From NCBI GenBank assembly GCA_016197345.1, contig JACPVY010000175.1:1-6527 (forward strand): a stretch of DNA of 6,527 nt. The letters are read 5' to 3'. Shown piece by piece: positions 1 through 5,387 of the stretch. The notes beneath the pieces were generated by a model. It was not told the DNA's origin and searched no databases. It saw only the letters and a list, made by a program, of their open reading frames with translations. This DNA comes from Burkholderiales bacterium. GTDB taxonomy: Bacteria > Pseudomonadota > Gammaproteobacteria > Burkholderiales > Burkholderiaceae_D. Within the stretch, counting starts at the first letter, position 1. Each line of letters starts with the position of its first letter. Made by a program: the position numbers and the translations under genes.

Positions 1-1469
1 CTCATGTTGTAGCCGCCGACAGGCAACATCGCACACGGATCACGGCGCACGATGCCCATTTGGCCAGCCGCTGCTGCGGTGGTTTCCGAACCCATGGTGG
101 CTGCCATGTACACGCCTTCAGCCCAATTGCGCGCCTCGGTAACGAGTGGCACGGTGTTGGAACGACGGCCACCGAAGATGAAGGCCGACAAAGGCACGCC
201 AGCAGGATCATCCCAAGCGGCGTCTAACACAGGGTTTTGCGTCGAAGCGACGGTGAAACGCGCATTCGGATGGGCGGCTTTCGCGCCAGTAGCGGCAGCG
301 ATTTCAGGGGTCCAATCTTGGCCTTGCCAGTCGATCAAGTGCGCTGGTGCTTCTTTTGTCAAACCTTCCCACCAGACATCGCCATCATCGGTCATCGCGA
401 CATTGGTGAAAATCGCGTTTTCGCGCAACGAAGCCATGCAGTTGTAGTTGGTTTTTTCGTTGGTGCCGGGGGCAACGCCGAAATAACCTGCTTCTGGATT
501 GATCGCATACAAGCGGCCATCTGCACCGGGTTTGATCCATGCGATATCGTCGCCAATGGTGGTCACTTTCCAGCCCGCGAAGCTCGCAGGTGGGATCAAC
601 ATCGCGAAATTGGTTTTGCCGCAAGCCGATGGGAAAGCTGCCGCGACGTAGTGCTTGTCGCCTTGTGGCGATTCCACACCCAAAATCAACATGTGTTCAG
701 CCAACCAGCCGATGCCATCATCATTCGCTGCTTGGCGACCCATGACGGAAGCGATACGCAACGCTAAGCATTTTTTGCCGAGTAAAGCATTGCCGCCATA
801 GCCTGAGCCATACGACCAGATTTCGTGCGTTTCTGGGTATTGCACGATGTATTTGGTGCTGCTGCATGGCCATGCGACATCTTTTTCGCCGGGTTGCAAC
901 GGTGCGCCGACCGAATGCACGCACTGCACGAAATCGCCATCTTCGCCCAACACGTCATACACGGCACGGCCCATGCGGGTCATGATGCGCATGCTCGCGG
1001 CAACATACGGTGAATCGGATAGTTCGACGCCAATACGGGCGATAGGCGAACCGAGTGGGCCCATCGAAAATGGCACAACGTAGAGCGTGCGACCTTTCAT
1101 GCAACCATCAAACAATGCGCCTAAACGGCTACGCATTTCAGCGGGCGGCATCCAGTTATTGGTTGGGCCAGCATCATCTTTGGATTGGGAACAAATGAAA
1201 GTGCGGTCTTCGACGCGGGCAACGTCGGAAGGGTCGGAACAAGCGAGGTAGGAATTGGGACGTTTGATTGGGTTCAGGCGCTTTAACATGCCGCTTTCGA
1301 CCATTTCCGCACAGAGGCGGTCATATTCTTCGGTCGAACCATCGCACCAATAGATACGTTCTGGTTTGGTCAGCGCGGCAAATTCTGCTACCCAGCTAAT
1401 CAATTTTTGCTGTTTGACGAACTCGGGCACATTCAGTGCCGCTACGCCAGCCATCACGGGTTGATTCAT
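1..1469 (-). CDS. pckG: Phosphoenolpyruvate carboxykinase (GTP), 3' end outside window
   Basis: Cytosolic enzyme converting oxaloacetate plus GTP to phosphoenolpyruvate, GDP and CO2, the entry step of gluconeogenesis. The minus strand reads open from an ATG at 1467-1469 through 489 codons to the left edge. GTP-type enzymes are usually about 600-620 residues, so roughly the last 120-130, including the nucleotide-binding lid, lie outside. Visible family motifs: Arg89 in VEDRTF, the substrate loop SYGSGYGGN (219-227), Lys232-Lys233, His259 in WLAEHM, the P-loop FPSACGKTN (279-287, with the hallmark Cys283 and Lys285), GDD (306-308), PNARF (401-405) and [11 protein letters not shown] (433-443). 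By alignment to the rat enzyme from memory, Lys233, His259 and Asp308 are the Mn ligands. The ATG is supported by a GGAGGT ribosome site. Odd point: six extra residues lie between Ser241 and Gly254. The identification is firm, and no frameshift is seen. Confidence 0.97.
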   Translation of the reverse strand, partial: MNQPVMAGVAALNVPEFVKQQKLISWVAEFAALTKPERIYWCDGSTEEYDRLCAEMVESGMLKRLNPIKRPNSYLACSDPSDVARVEDRTFICSQSKDDAGPTNNWMPPAEMRSRLGALFDGCMKGRTLYVVPFSMGPLGSPIARIGVELSDSPYVAASMRIMTRMGRAVYDVLGEDGDFVQCVHSVGAPLQPGEKDVAWPCSSTKYIVQYPETHEIWSYGSGYGGNALLGKKCLALRIASVMGRQAANDDGIGWLAEHMLILGVESPQGDKHYVAAAFPSACGKTNFAMLIPPASFAGWKVTTIGDDIAWIKPGADGRLYAINPEAGYFGVAPGTNEKTNYNCMASLRENAIFTNVAMTDDGDVWWEGLTKEAPAHLIDWQGQDWTPEIAAATGAKAAHPNARFTVASTQNPVLDAAWDDPAGVPLSAFIFGGRRSNTVPLVTEARNWAEGVYMAATMGSETTAAAAGQMGIVRRDPCAMLPVGGYNM

Positions 1470-1473
1470 TTTT

Positions 1474-1479
1474 ACCTCC
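1474..1479 (-). promoter_or_regulatory. Ribosome binding site of pckG
   Basis: Read on the minus strand this is GGAGGT, followed by four bases and the ATG at 1469. It is a near-perfect Shine-Dalgarno match and fixes the pckG start. Confidence 0.85.
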
Positions 1480-1489
1480 AAAAGCCAAT

Positions 1490-1541
1490 AAAAAAATCTT
1501 GCCGCCACTGCTGGTGCGCTATGCTTGCGGCATACAGTGGC
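1490..1541 (-). promoter_or_regulatory. Structured pckG leader: alternative hairpins and T7 run
   Basis: Read on the minus strand. Hairpin A pairs GCCACTG (1541-1535) with CAGTGGC (1510-1504) and contains an inner TATGC/GCATA stem (1534-1530 with 1524-1520). Hairpin B pairs TGCCGC (1532-1527) with GCGGCA (1505-1500) and is followed after three bases (AGA) by seven T (1496-1490), which resembles an intrinsic terminator with a short stem. A and B share bases at 1504-1505 and 1530-1532, so they cannot form together. The T run ends ten bases before the Shine-Dalgarno. This arrangement would suit attenuation of pckG, but stem B has only six pairs and a 21-base loop, so function is uncertain. No convincing pckG promoter was found by eye further upstream. 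Confidence 0.35.
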
Positions 1542-1695
1542 ACGAGGATTGCTCAGCGCTTGGCGCTGTTGCCCGGAAACTCACGGGGCTTTGTTGCAAA
1601 TACGCGGCGCGCGGCGCCTGCAGAACTTGCCTTTTGCATATTTTCGCGCCATGGTATGAAGCGAGTAAAATATTTCAGGAGGAGGCGAACAATTT

Positions 1696-1800
1696 GTGCG
1701 TGGTACGCTAGGAGACTTTAAAAAACTTCAGCGCGGACTACCTGAATACCAGCGATTTTCACGTTACCGCAATCCGATGGTGAATATCGGTGCATCATAG
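1696..1800 (+). CDS. Possible small protein, 34 residues
   Basis: A GTG at 1696 opens 34 codons ending in TAG at 1798-1800. Ten bases upstream lies AGGAGGAGG (1677-1685), the strongest Shine-Dalgarno sequence in the window and otherwise unexplained. An in-frame stop at 1666-1668 prevents a longer upstream start. The product is basic and polar, with Leu-Gly-Asp-Phe-Lys-Lys early and a Tyr/Arg/Phe-rich middle (EYQRFSRYRNP, about residues 17-27). It has no membrane segment or signal peptide. I recognise no family. A different start (TTG at 1694) gives only five codons. It could be a real small protein, a leader peptide, or chance, since purine-rich strings can mimic ribosome sites. The case rests on the ribosome site only. 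Confidence 0.3.
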   Translation: MRGTLGDFKKLQRGLPEYQRFSRYRNPMVNIGAS

Positions 1801-1808
1801 GTTCCGCT

Positions 1809-1869
1809 TGCGACGGTTTTTCAACGCCCCCTTCTTGTTCGATGTGCGCAGGTTGTGCGACGGTTTTTC
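1809..1869 (+). repeat. 14-bp direct repeat, two copies 47 bp apart
   Basis: TGCGACGGTTTTTC occurs at 1809-1822 and again at 1856-1869, with 47 bp from start to start. Both copies are preceded within about ten bases by GGTT, so similarity may extend further with a small gap. The second copy is also preceded by TGTGCG at 1843-1848, echoing its own GTGCG. The repeats lie downstream of the small ORF and upstream of the dehydrogenase. They could be paired regulator sites or a small local duplication. Confidence 0.6.
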
Positions 1870-1880
1870 GAGATCCTCTA

Positions 1881-2023
1881 TTATTTCAAAACCATTCGTG
1901 CGAGGGCTGATTGTACACCCTCGAATAATTGATCTCAACGCAAGATTCCAAAATTGTAGTAAAAATAGCCGAGTGAAATAGTAAGCTATTTAAGTTTGAA
2001 TAAATTCTGTTATTTCACTACCA
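1881..2023 (+). promoter_or_regulatory. Repeated TATTTCA motifs upstream of the dehydrogenase
   Basis: TTATTTCAAAACCA (1881-1894) and TTATTTCACTACCA (2010-2023) match at 12 of 14 bases. A third copy lies inverted as AGTGAAATA (1972-1980), which is the exact reverse complement of TATTTCACT (2011-2019) across a 30-base spacer. A tight hairpin AAATAG-TAAG-CTATTT (1976-1991) overlaps the inverted copy, and a further AAATAGC is at 1963-1969. The last copy ends 27 bases before the start codon at 2051, a usual place for an operator. The regulator is unknown, and no regulator gene lies in the window. Confidence 0.4.
1894..1926 (+). repeat. Bulged inverted repeat (ATTC..GAGGG / CCCTCGAAT)
   Basis: CCCTCGAAT (1918-1926) is complementary to ATTC (1894-1897) plus GAGGG (1902-1906), with a four-base bulge GTGC on the left arm and an 11-base loop containing TGTACA. 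That is nine pairs. No T run follows, so it does not look like a terminator. It could be a regulator site or an RNA hairpin in a long leader. Confidence 0.4.
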
Positions 2024-2050
2024 AAATATCATTAACTTCTGCCAATTGCG

Positions 2051-3025
2051 ATGAAAATAGCTATTCTCGACGATTATCAAGATTGCATCCGCCACTTGCC
2101 TTGTTTTGCCATGCTGGCTCAGCACGAGGTCAAGGTTTTTAACCATAGCACGCGCGGGGTCGGTCAGTTAGCAGCCCGCTTAGCGCCTTATGATGCCTTG
2201 GTTTTGATTCGTGAACGCACCCATATCACTAAAACTTTGCTGGAAAAACTGCCTAATCTGAAATTAATCTCTCAAACTGGCAAAGTCGGCAATCATGTGG
2301 ATGTCGCTGCCGCTACCGCGCGTGGGGTGTGTGTGGTCGAAGGTGCGGGCGACCCGACCGCGCCAGCGGAATTGGCATTTGCCCTGATTATGGCGGCGCG
2401 GCGCAAGTTGTTGTCCTACGCTTCCCACTTGAAAGCTGGCCAATGGCAAATCGCCTCGCTACAACCGCAGCATAATGGCTTGGGTCGAGTGCTGAAAGGG
2501 CAGACGCTAGGGATTTGGGGCTACGGCAAAATCGGTAAATTGATGGCCAAATATGCTACTGCCTTCGGCATGGATGTGATGGTGTGGGGGCGTGAAGCTA
2601 GTCGCGCCCAAGCGCAAGCCGATGGCCATCGCGCTTGCGCGAGCAAGGCAGAATTTTTTGCGCGGGCCGATATCGTCTCTTTGCATTTGCGCTTAAATGA
2701 GGCAACCCAAGGCATTGTGACGGCCGAAGATCTAGCCTTGATGCGGCCCGACGCGCTATTTGTCAATACCAGTCGCGCCGAATTGGTACAAGCGGGGGCT
2801 TTATTGAAAGCCTTGCAACAAGGTCATCCCGGTGCTGCCGCGCTGGATGTCTTTGAAAACGAACCGCTGCCGGAAGATGATCCCTTGTTGAAAATGGAAA
2901 ACGTGCTCGCCACGCCGCACTTAGGCTATGTTGAGCACAATAGCTATGAATTGTATTTGCGCATCGCTTTTCAAAACGTGCTCGATTTTGCGGCGGGGGA
3001 GCCAAAAAACGTGGTCACTGCATAG
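2051..3025 (+). CDS. D-2-hydroxyacid dehydrogenase family protein
   Basis: Soluble 324-residue oxidoreductase that interconverts a 2-keto acid and a D-2-hydroxy acid using NAD(P)H. The catalytic domain is split around a Rossmann domain. The nucleotide loop GYGKIG is at 157-162. The catalytic triad is Arg242 (NTSRAEL), Glu271 (FENEP) and His290 (TPHLG). Length fits a short form without the ACT domain of many SerA enzymes, so it should not be named serA without proof; the substrate cannot be read from sequence. After the second Rossmann strand the sequence is VMVWGRE (176-182): the usual acidic residue is absent and Arg181 follows, as in some NADPH-preferring relatives. The ATG at 2051 gives the family-typical start MKIAILDDYQ, and an in-frame stop lies at 2033-2035. 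No Shine-Dalgarno is visible before it, so translation may be weak or special. It appears to be transcribed alone. Confidence 0.93.
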   Translation: MKIAILDDYQDCIRHLPCFAMLAQHEVKVFNHSTRGVGQLAARLAPYDALVLIRERTHITKTLLEKLPNLKLISQTGKVGNHVDVAAATARGVCVVEGAGDPTAPAELAFALIMAARRKLLSYASHLKAGQWQIASLQPQHNGLGRVLKGQTLGIWGYGKIGKLMAKYATAFGMDVMVWGREASRAQAQADGHRACASKAEFFARADIVSLHLRLNEATQGIVTAEDLALMRPDALFVNTSRAELVQAGALLKALQQGHPGAAALDVFENEPLPEDDPLLKMENVLATPHLGYVEHNSYELYLRIAFQNVLDFAAGEPKNVVTA

Positions 3026-3072
3026 GGCGTGTTGGCATTTGCTGAGTGCGATGAAAGGACGGCAAGAAGTAG

Positions 3073-3131
3073 GGGGCGCACAAAGCGACGAGCGATATGC
3101 CGCTTGTCCTTGCGCACCGAAACTCTGCGCA
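3073..3131. repeat. Imperfect GCGCA-type inverted repeats after the dehydrogenase
   Basis: GGCGCA (3075-3080) with AAGCG just after it can pair with CGCTT (3101-3105) and TGCGC (3111-3115) as a broken hairpin. TGCGCA at 3111-3116 is repeated at 3126-3131, and being self-complementary the two can pair across a nine-base loop. A T6 run (3143-3148) lies about ten bases beyond, too far for a textbook terminator. The region may still end transcription of the dehydrogenase. Confidence 0.3.
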
Positions 3132-3146
3132 GCTAAAGAATGTTTT

Positions 3147-3186
3147 TTGCGAAATTTTTCAAATAAATATCGTTTTAAATTCGCAA
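3147..3186. repeat. AT-rich hairpin TTGCGAA / TTCGCAA
   Basis: TTGCGAAATTT (3147-3157) pairs with AAATTCGCAA (3177-3186), with one bulged A, giving about ten pairs around a 19-base AT-rich loop. It sits between two convergent genes, so it could work as a transcription end on either strand. The T-rich bases 3143-3148 lie on the wrong side for plus-strand termination. Confidence 0.35.
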
Positions 3187-3190
3187 TAGC

Positions 3191-3217
3191 CGTGGTGCGC
3201 GGGGGCGCGCACCCTAC
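3191..3217. repeat. GC-rich palindrome ending in CACCCTACG, REP-like
   Basis: GGTGCGCG (3194-3201), loop GGGG, then CGCGCACC (3206-3213): a perfect eight-pair stem, followed by CTACG. Endings of the type GCACCCTACG are familiar from short intergenic palindromic repeats scattered through proteobacterial genomes. No T run follows on either strand, so I do not call it a standard terminator. Its place between two convergent stop codons is typical for such elements. Confidence 0.5.
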
Positions 3218-3252
3218 GAAAATGCATCGGCTTTGCTGAATGTCAACAGTTC

Positions 3253-3993
3253 CTAGCTAACCAAATCCAAACCCGGCAGCGGCATTTCATGGCTGCGCTT
3301 ATGTGGCCATAAATTTGCCCAGCCGGGCGGCCAGGTAATTTGCGGCCCGCTATACGGTGCGACCGCATGGTTGACGGCGATGATGGGCATCGCTGGCAAT
3401 TCATTTTCTGCTAGGTGGCCTTGCATATCTAAGCTATACATATAGTGCGGTAGCAAGGCGTCGCAGGTTTCGGCAAACCACGCGCTATGATCTTCGTCGC
3501 GCCCTAGCGCTAAGGCCAAACCTTCGGGATCGAATTGCGCTAAGGCACTGGCTAATTCTTCCGCCGTCGCACCGGGCGCATCGCCCCAGCCCATCACTGG
3601 ATTGAAATTGTAGTCCGAGCCGGCACCAAACCAGCCTACGCGCCACGGCCTTTGCATCCACGCGCGGCTACCAGTGAACAAATGCCAGCGCCAATGTAAG
3701 CCCGACGCTTGTGGCCATGAATATAGGTATAAACGCTGATAGCCCGCCGCATGCAACAGGCGTACCATCGCCATCAAGCGAGCATGCGGCATACGGTCAG
3801 GCGGGGCGTGGCGGAATAAAATCGCCTCGCCGCACGCATGCTGTAATTCAGCGCAATAGAGATTCAAATCGAGCGTGCGGCGTTCATTGCCAAAGCGTGC
3901 CGAAACCCAGCCCGTCAACAAATTGACAGTCGTGATGACGCCATAGCCGCGATGACGATGAAAAATAACGGTGCCGGGTGCGATAGGTTTCAT
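3253..3993 (-). CDS. Hypothetical Trp-rich protein
   Basis: I do not recognise this 246-residue protein. It is soluble by eye, without signal peptide or clear membrane segment. Residues about 6-43 (PGTVIFHRHRGYGVITTV..VSARFGNERRTLDL) look like a small beta-barrel of the SH3/Tudor-like kind found at the end of PcrA/UvrD helicases, with the pattern 'G-V-H-h-GyG-V..v.F....RTLdL'; this is a resemblance by eye, not a match. The middle (about 87-137) is very aromatic: RLYLYSWP, SGLHWRWHLF, WRVGWFGAGSDYNF and GWGD. An acidic helical part follows (143-176), then a Pro/Trp-rich tail. Twelve Trp in 246 residues is far above average. The ATG at 3993 is supported by a promoter placing transcription start about 27 bases upstream; the ribosome site is weak. 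It runs opposite to both neighbours, probably as a single-gene unit. Confidence 0.8.
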   Translation of the reverse strand: MKPIAPGTVIFHRHRGYGVITTVNLLTGWVSARFGNERRTLDLNLYCAELQHACGEAILFRHAPPDRMPHARLMAMVRLLHAAGYQRLYLYSWPQASGLHWRWHLFTGSRAWMQRPWRVGWFGAGSDYNFNPVMGWGDAPGATAEELASALAQFDPEGLALALGRDEDHSAWFAETCDALLPHYMYSLDMQGHLAENELPAMPIIAVNHAVAPYSGPQITWPPGWANLWPHKRSHEMPLPGLDLVS

Positions 3994-4026
3994 TCGCTTT
4001 CAAGCGCTTATGCAGGAAAATAGTGT

Positions 4027-4055
4027 AGTGTAACGACCTGCGCGCGTTTTGCCAA
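4027..4055 (-). promoter_or_regulatory. Sigma70-type promoter of the Trp-rich protein gene
   Basis: On the minus strand TTGGCA (4055-4050, five of six consensus bases) is followed by exactly 17 bases and TACACT (4032-4027, four of six). Transcription would start near 4020, about 27 bases before the ATG at 3993. This is the best -35/-10 pair I found in the window. Confidence 0.55.
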
Positions 4056-4148
4056 AGGAAGTTCCACGCGGCACACAGATTCGTACTGATGTTGGCGCGT
4101 TGAGTGCGCGGCATGTCTAGCATCTGCATGAGTCTTAACCCGAATATT

Positions 4149-4170
4149 GAGCAGCACCCGGCTGCTGCTC
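4149..4170. repeat. Inverted repeat GAGCAGCA-N6-TGCTGCTC
   Basis: A perfect eight-base inverted repeat around the spacer CCCGGC, ending 33 bases before the asparaginase-like start. It could be an operator or an RNA hairpin in the leader. No T run follows on either strand, which argues against a terminator. It lies inside the TTG-started extension of the downstream frame, a further reason to reject that start. Confidence 0.5.
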
Positions 4171-4188
4171 CCCCTCGAATTTGATCAC

Positions 4189-4198
4189 AAGGATGGAG
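4189..4198 (+). promoter_or_regulatory. Ribosome binding site deciding the start at 4204
   Basis: AAGGATGGAG lies just before the ATG at 4204: GGAG (4195-4198) is five bases away and AAGGA (4189-4193) ten. The alternative in-frame TTG at 4147 has no ribosome site and would add 19 residues before the conserved first strand, so ATG 4204 is preferred. Confidence 0.75.
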
Positions 4199-4203
4199 TA
4201 GTC

Positions 4204-4689
4204 ATGAGTCTTCGCATTATCGCCACTGGCGGCACCTTCGATAAACATTATGATGAATTGCAAGGCAAGCTTGGTTTTGCTGAAAGCCATTTGCCAGCCG
4301 TGTTAGCGCGTTGCCGCTTGACTTTGCCGCATGCCCTCGAAGTATTGCCTTTGCTTGATTCGCTCGACATGCAAGATGCTGATCGCCAGCGCGTGTTAGC
4401 GTCGTGCCAAGCCTCTAGCGAAAAAGCAATTGTCATCATCCATGGCACAGACACCATGCGTGAAACAGGCGAAGTGCTCGGCGCGGCGAATTTACCGCAC
4501 ACTATTGTGTTGACTGGTGCCATGATCCCCTACGAAATCGCCAATTCCGACGCCTTGTTTAATTTGGGCCAAGCGGTGGGTGTTGCCCAAACCCTGCCTG
4601 CTGGCGTCTATGTGGCGATGAATGGCCAAATTTTCCCGTGGAATAATGTACAAAAAAATCGTAGTGCCGGCGTCTTCCAAACTTTGTAA
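4204..4689 (+). CDS. Single-domain asparaginase-like protein
   Basis: 161 residues matching only the N-terminal domain of bacterial L-asparaginases, which are normally about 330. The first strand RIIATGGTFD (4-13) carries Thr11, equivalent to Thr12 of E. coli AnsB. HGTDTM (80-85) carries Thr82 and Asp83, equivalent to Thr89-Asp90. LTGAMIP (103-109) and MNGQIF (139-144) are also conserved, and Lys151 matches the catalytic Lys162. The protein ends ten residues later. Canonical enzymes complete the active site with residues from a partner's C-terminal domain, which is missing, so substrate and activity are open; amide hydrolysis is possible but unproven. Cytosolic, with no signal peptide. Short proteins of this kind occur in other proteobacteria, and no C-domain remnant follows, so this is not a fresh truncation. 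First gene of a likely operon, 26 bases before the exporter gene. Confidence 0.88.
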   Translation: MSLRIIATGGTFDKHYDELQGKLGFAESHLPAVLARCRLTLPHALEVLPLLDSLDMQDADRQRVLASCQASSEKAIVIIHGTDTMRETGEVLGAANLPHTIVLTGAMIPYEIANSDALFNLGQAVGVAQTLPAGVYVAMNGQIFPWNNVQKNRSAGVFQTL

Positions 4690-4715
4690 TTGCAGTTTTT
4701 TCAGCAGAGGCAAGC

Positions 4716-5357
4716 ATGAGTTTTGCAACTTGGTTTAGTTTTTTTATCGCCGCATGTTTGATCGCGATTTCTCCCGGTTCAGGCGCAGTGTTATCGATGT
4801 CGCATGGCCTGAGCTATGGCTTACGCAAAGCCAGCGGTACGATTTTAGGCTTGCAATTGGGCTTGCTGATGGTGATGGTGATTGCTGGCGCAGGTGTCGG
4901 TTCTTTATTAGTGGCTTCGGAATTGGCTTTTAATATCGTCAAAATTGTCGGTGCCTTGTATTTGATCTTCCTTGGTTTTTCGCAATGGCGTAGCGCCCCT
5001 AGCAGTGGGCCTCAAGCGAATGCAGAAAGCGGGCCTGTCCCTTCATTTGGGCGGCGCGTCTTGATTGGTTTTTTGACCAATGCTACGAACCCCAAAGGCA
5101 TCGTCTTCATGGTGGCGGTGCTGCCTTCGTTCATTACGAATCAAGCGCCGTTGTTGCCGCAATTGGTGATCTTAGCGGTGACGATGGTATCGATTGATTT
5201 GATTGTGATGCACACCTATGCCTTTACTGCCGCTAGCTTGCAAAATCTATTACGCGACGCGAAAGCCCTGCGTTTGCAAAACAAAGTATTTGGCGCGATT
5301 TTGATGGGCGTCGGCGCCGCCTTGTTTTTTGTCAAACGCAGCCCCACCAGCGCCTGA
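4716..5357 (+). CDS. LysE/RhtB-family amino-acid exporter
   Basis: Inner-membrane transporter of 213 residues, normal for the family, whose members export amino acids such as lysine, homoserine, threonine or leucine by proton exchange. About six hydrophobic segments: 4-26, 41-65, 70-90, 112-138, 147-170 and 190-206, with a hydrophilic loop at 91-111. The N-terminal signature SPGSGAVLSMSHGLSYGLRK (19-38) is the family's SPGP-x-hydrophobic motif with Ser in place of the second Pro. NATNPKG (122-128) is the second conserved motif. The ATG at 4716 has AGAGG (4706-4710) at good spacing. It follows the asparaginase-like gene by 26 bases and precedes the peptidase gene by 30, so it may export amino acids released by those enzymes. 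The exact substrate cannot be told from sequence. Confidence 0.93.
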   Translation: MSFATWFSFFIAACLIAISPGSGAVLSMSHGLSYGLRKASGTILGLQLGLLMVMVIAGAGVGSLLVASELAFNIVKIVGALYLIFLGFSQWRSAPSSGPQANAESGPVPSFGRRVLIGFLTNATNPKGIVFMVAVLPSFITNQAPLLPQLVILAVTMVSIDLIVMHTYAFTAASLQNLLRDAKALRLQNKVFGAILMGVGAALFFVKRSPTSA

Positions 5358-5387
5358 CATCCTACCTTTTTGAGAATTGAGCGTGTT

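Larger units (their letters stand above)
1470..2050. other. 581-base intergenic region between pckG and the dehydrogenase
   Basis: Divergent spacer that must hold the promoters of pckG (leftward) and the dehydrogenase (rightward). The pckG-proximal half is GC-rich, including a run of CG-rich bases near 1601-1620. The part from about 1870 to 2050 is clearly AT-rich. It contains the pckG leader hairpins, a possible small ORF (1696-1800), a 14-bp direct repeat, a bulged hairpin (1894-1926) and a cluster of TATTTCA motifs, each listed separately. The longer open frames here (such as 1407-1721 and 1790-1981) have no good ribosome site and no recognisable protein, so I do not call them. No tRNA-like or rRNA-like sequence is visible, and no strong -35/-10 pair in either direction. 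Confidence 0.7.

Noticed and set aside
237..767. 176-codon open frame on the plus strand inside pckG
   Set aside because: It lies codon-on-codon opposite the clearly real PEPCK frame, has no ribosome site and resembles no protein. Such antisense frames are expected in genes of this composition.
1407..1721. 104-codon frame (and an overlapping 91-codon frame from 1436) reading out of the pckG start region
   Set aside because: Overlaps the conserved 5' end of pckG and its leader on the opposite strand, lacks a ribosome site and has no family resemblance.
1790..1981. 63-codon frame upstream of the dehydrogenase
   Set aside because: No ribosome site, composition of translated intergenic DNA, and it runs across the repeat and operator-like motifs.
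1994..2032. Promoter TTGAAT (1996-2001) with TATCAT (2027-2032) for the dehydrogenase
   Set aside because: Spacing of 25 bases is too long for sigma70, and no good -35 lies at the right distance from TATCAT.
3191..3217. Intrinsic terminator for the convergent genes
   Set aside because: The stem is strong but no T run follows on either strand, so it is listed as a palindromic repeat only.
4147..4203. Longer asparaginase-like start at TTG 4147
   Set aside because: No ribosome site, it crosses an inverted repeat, and the added residues are not part of the domain. ATG 4204 has a good site.
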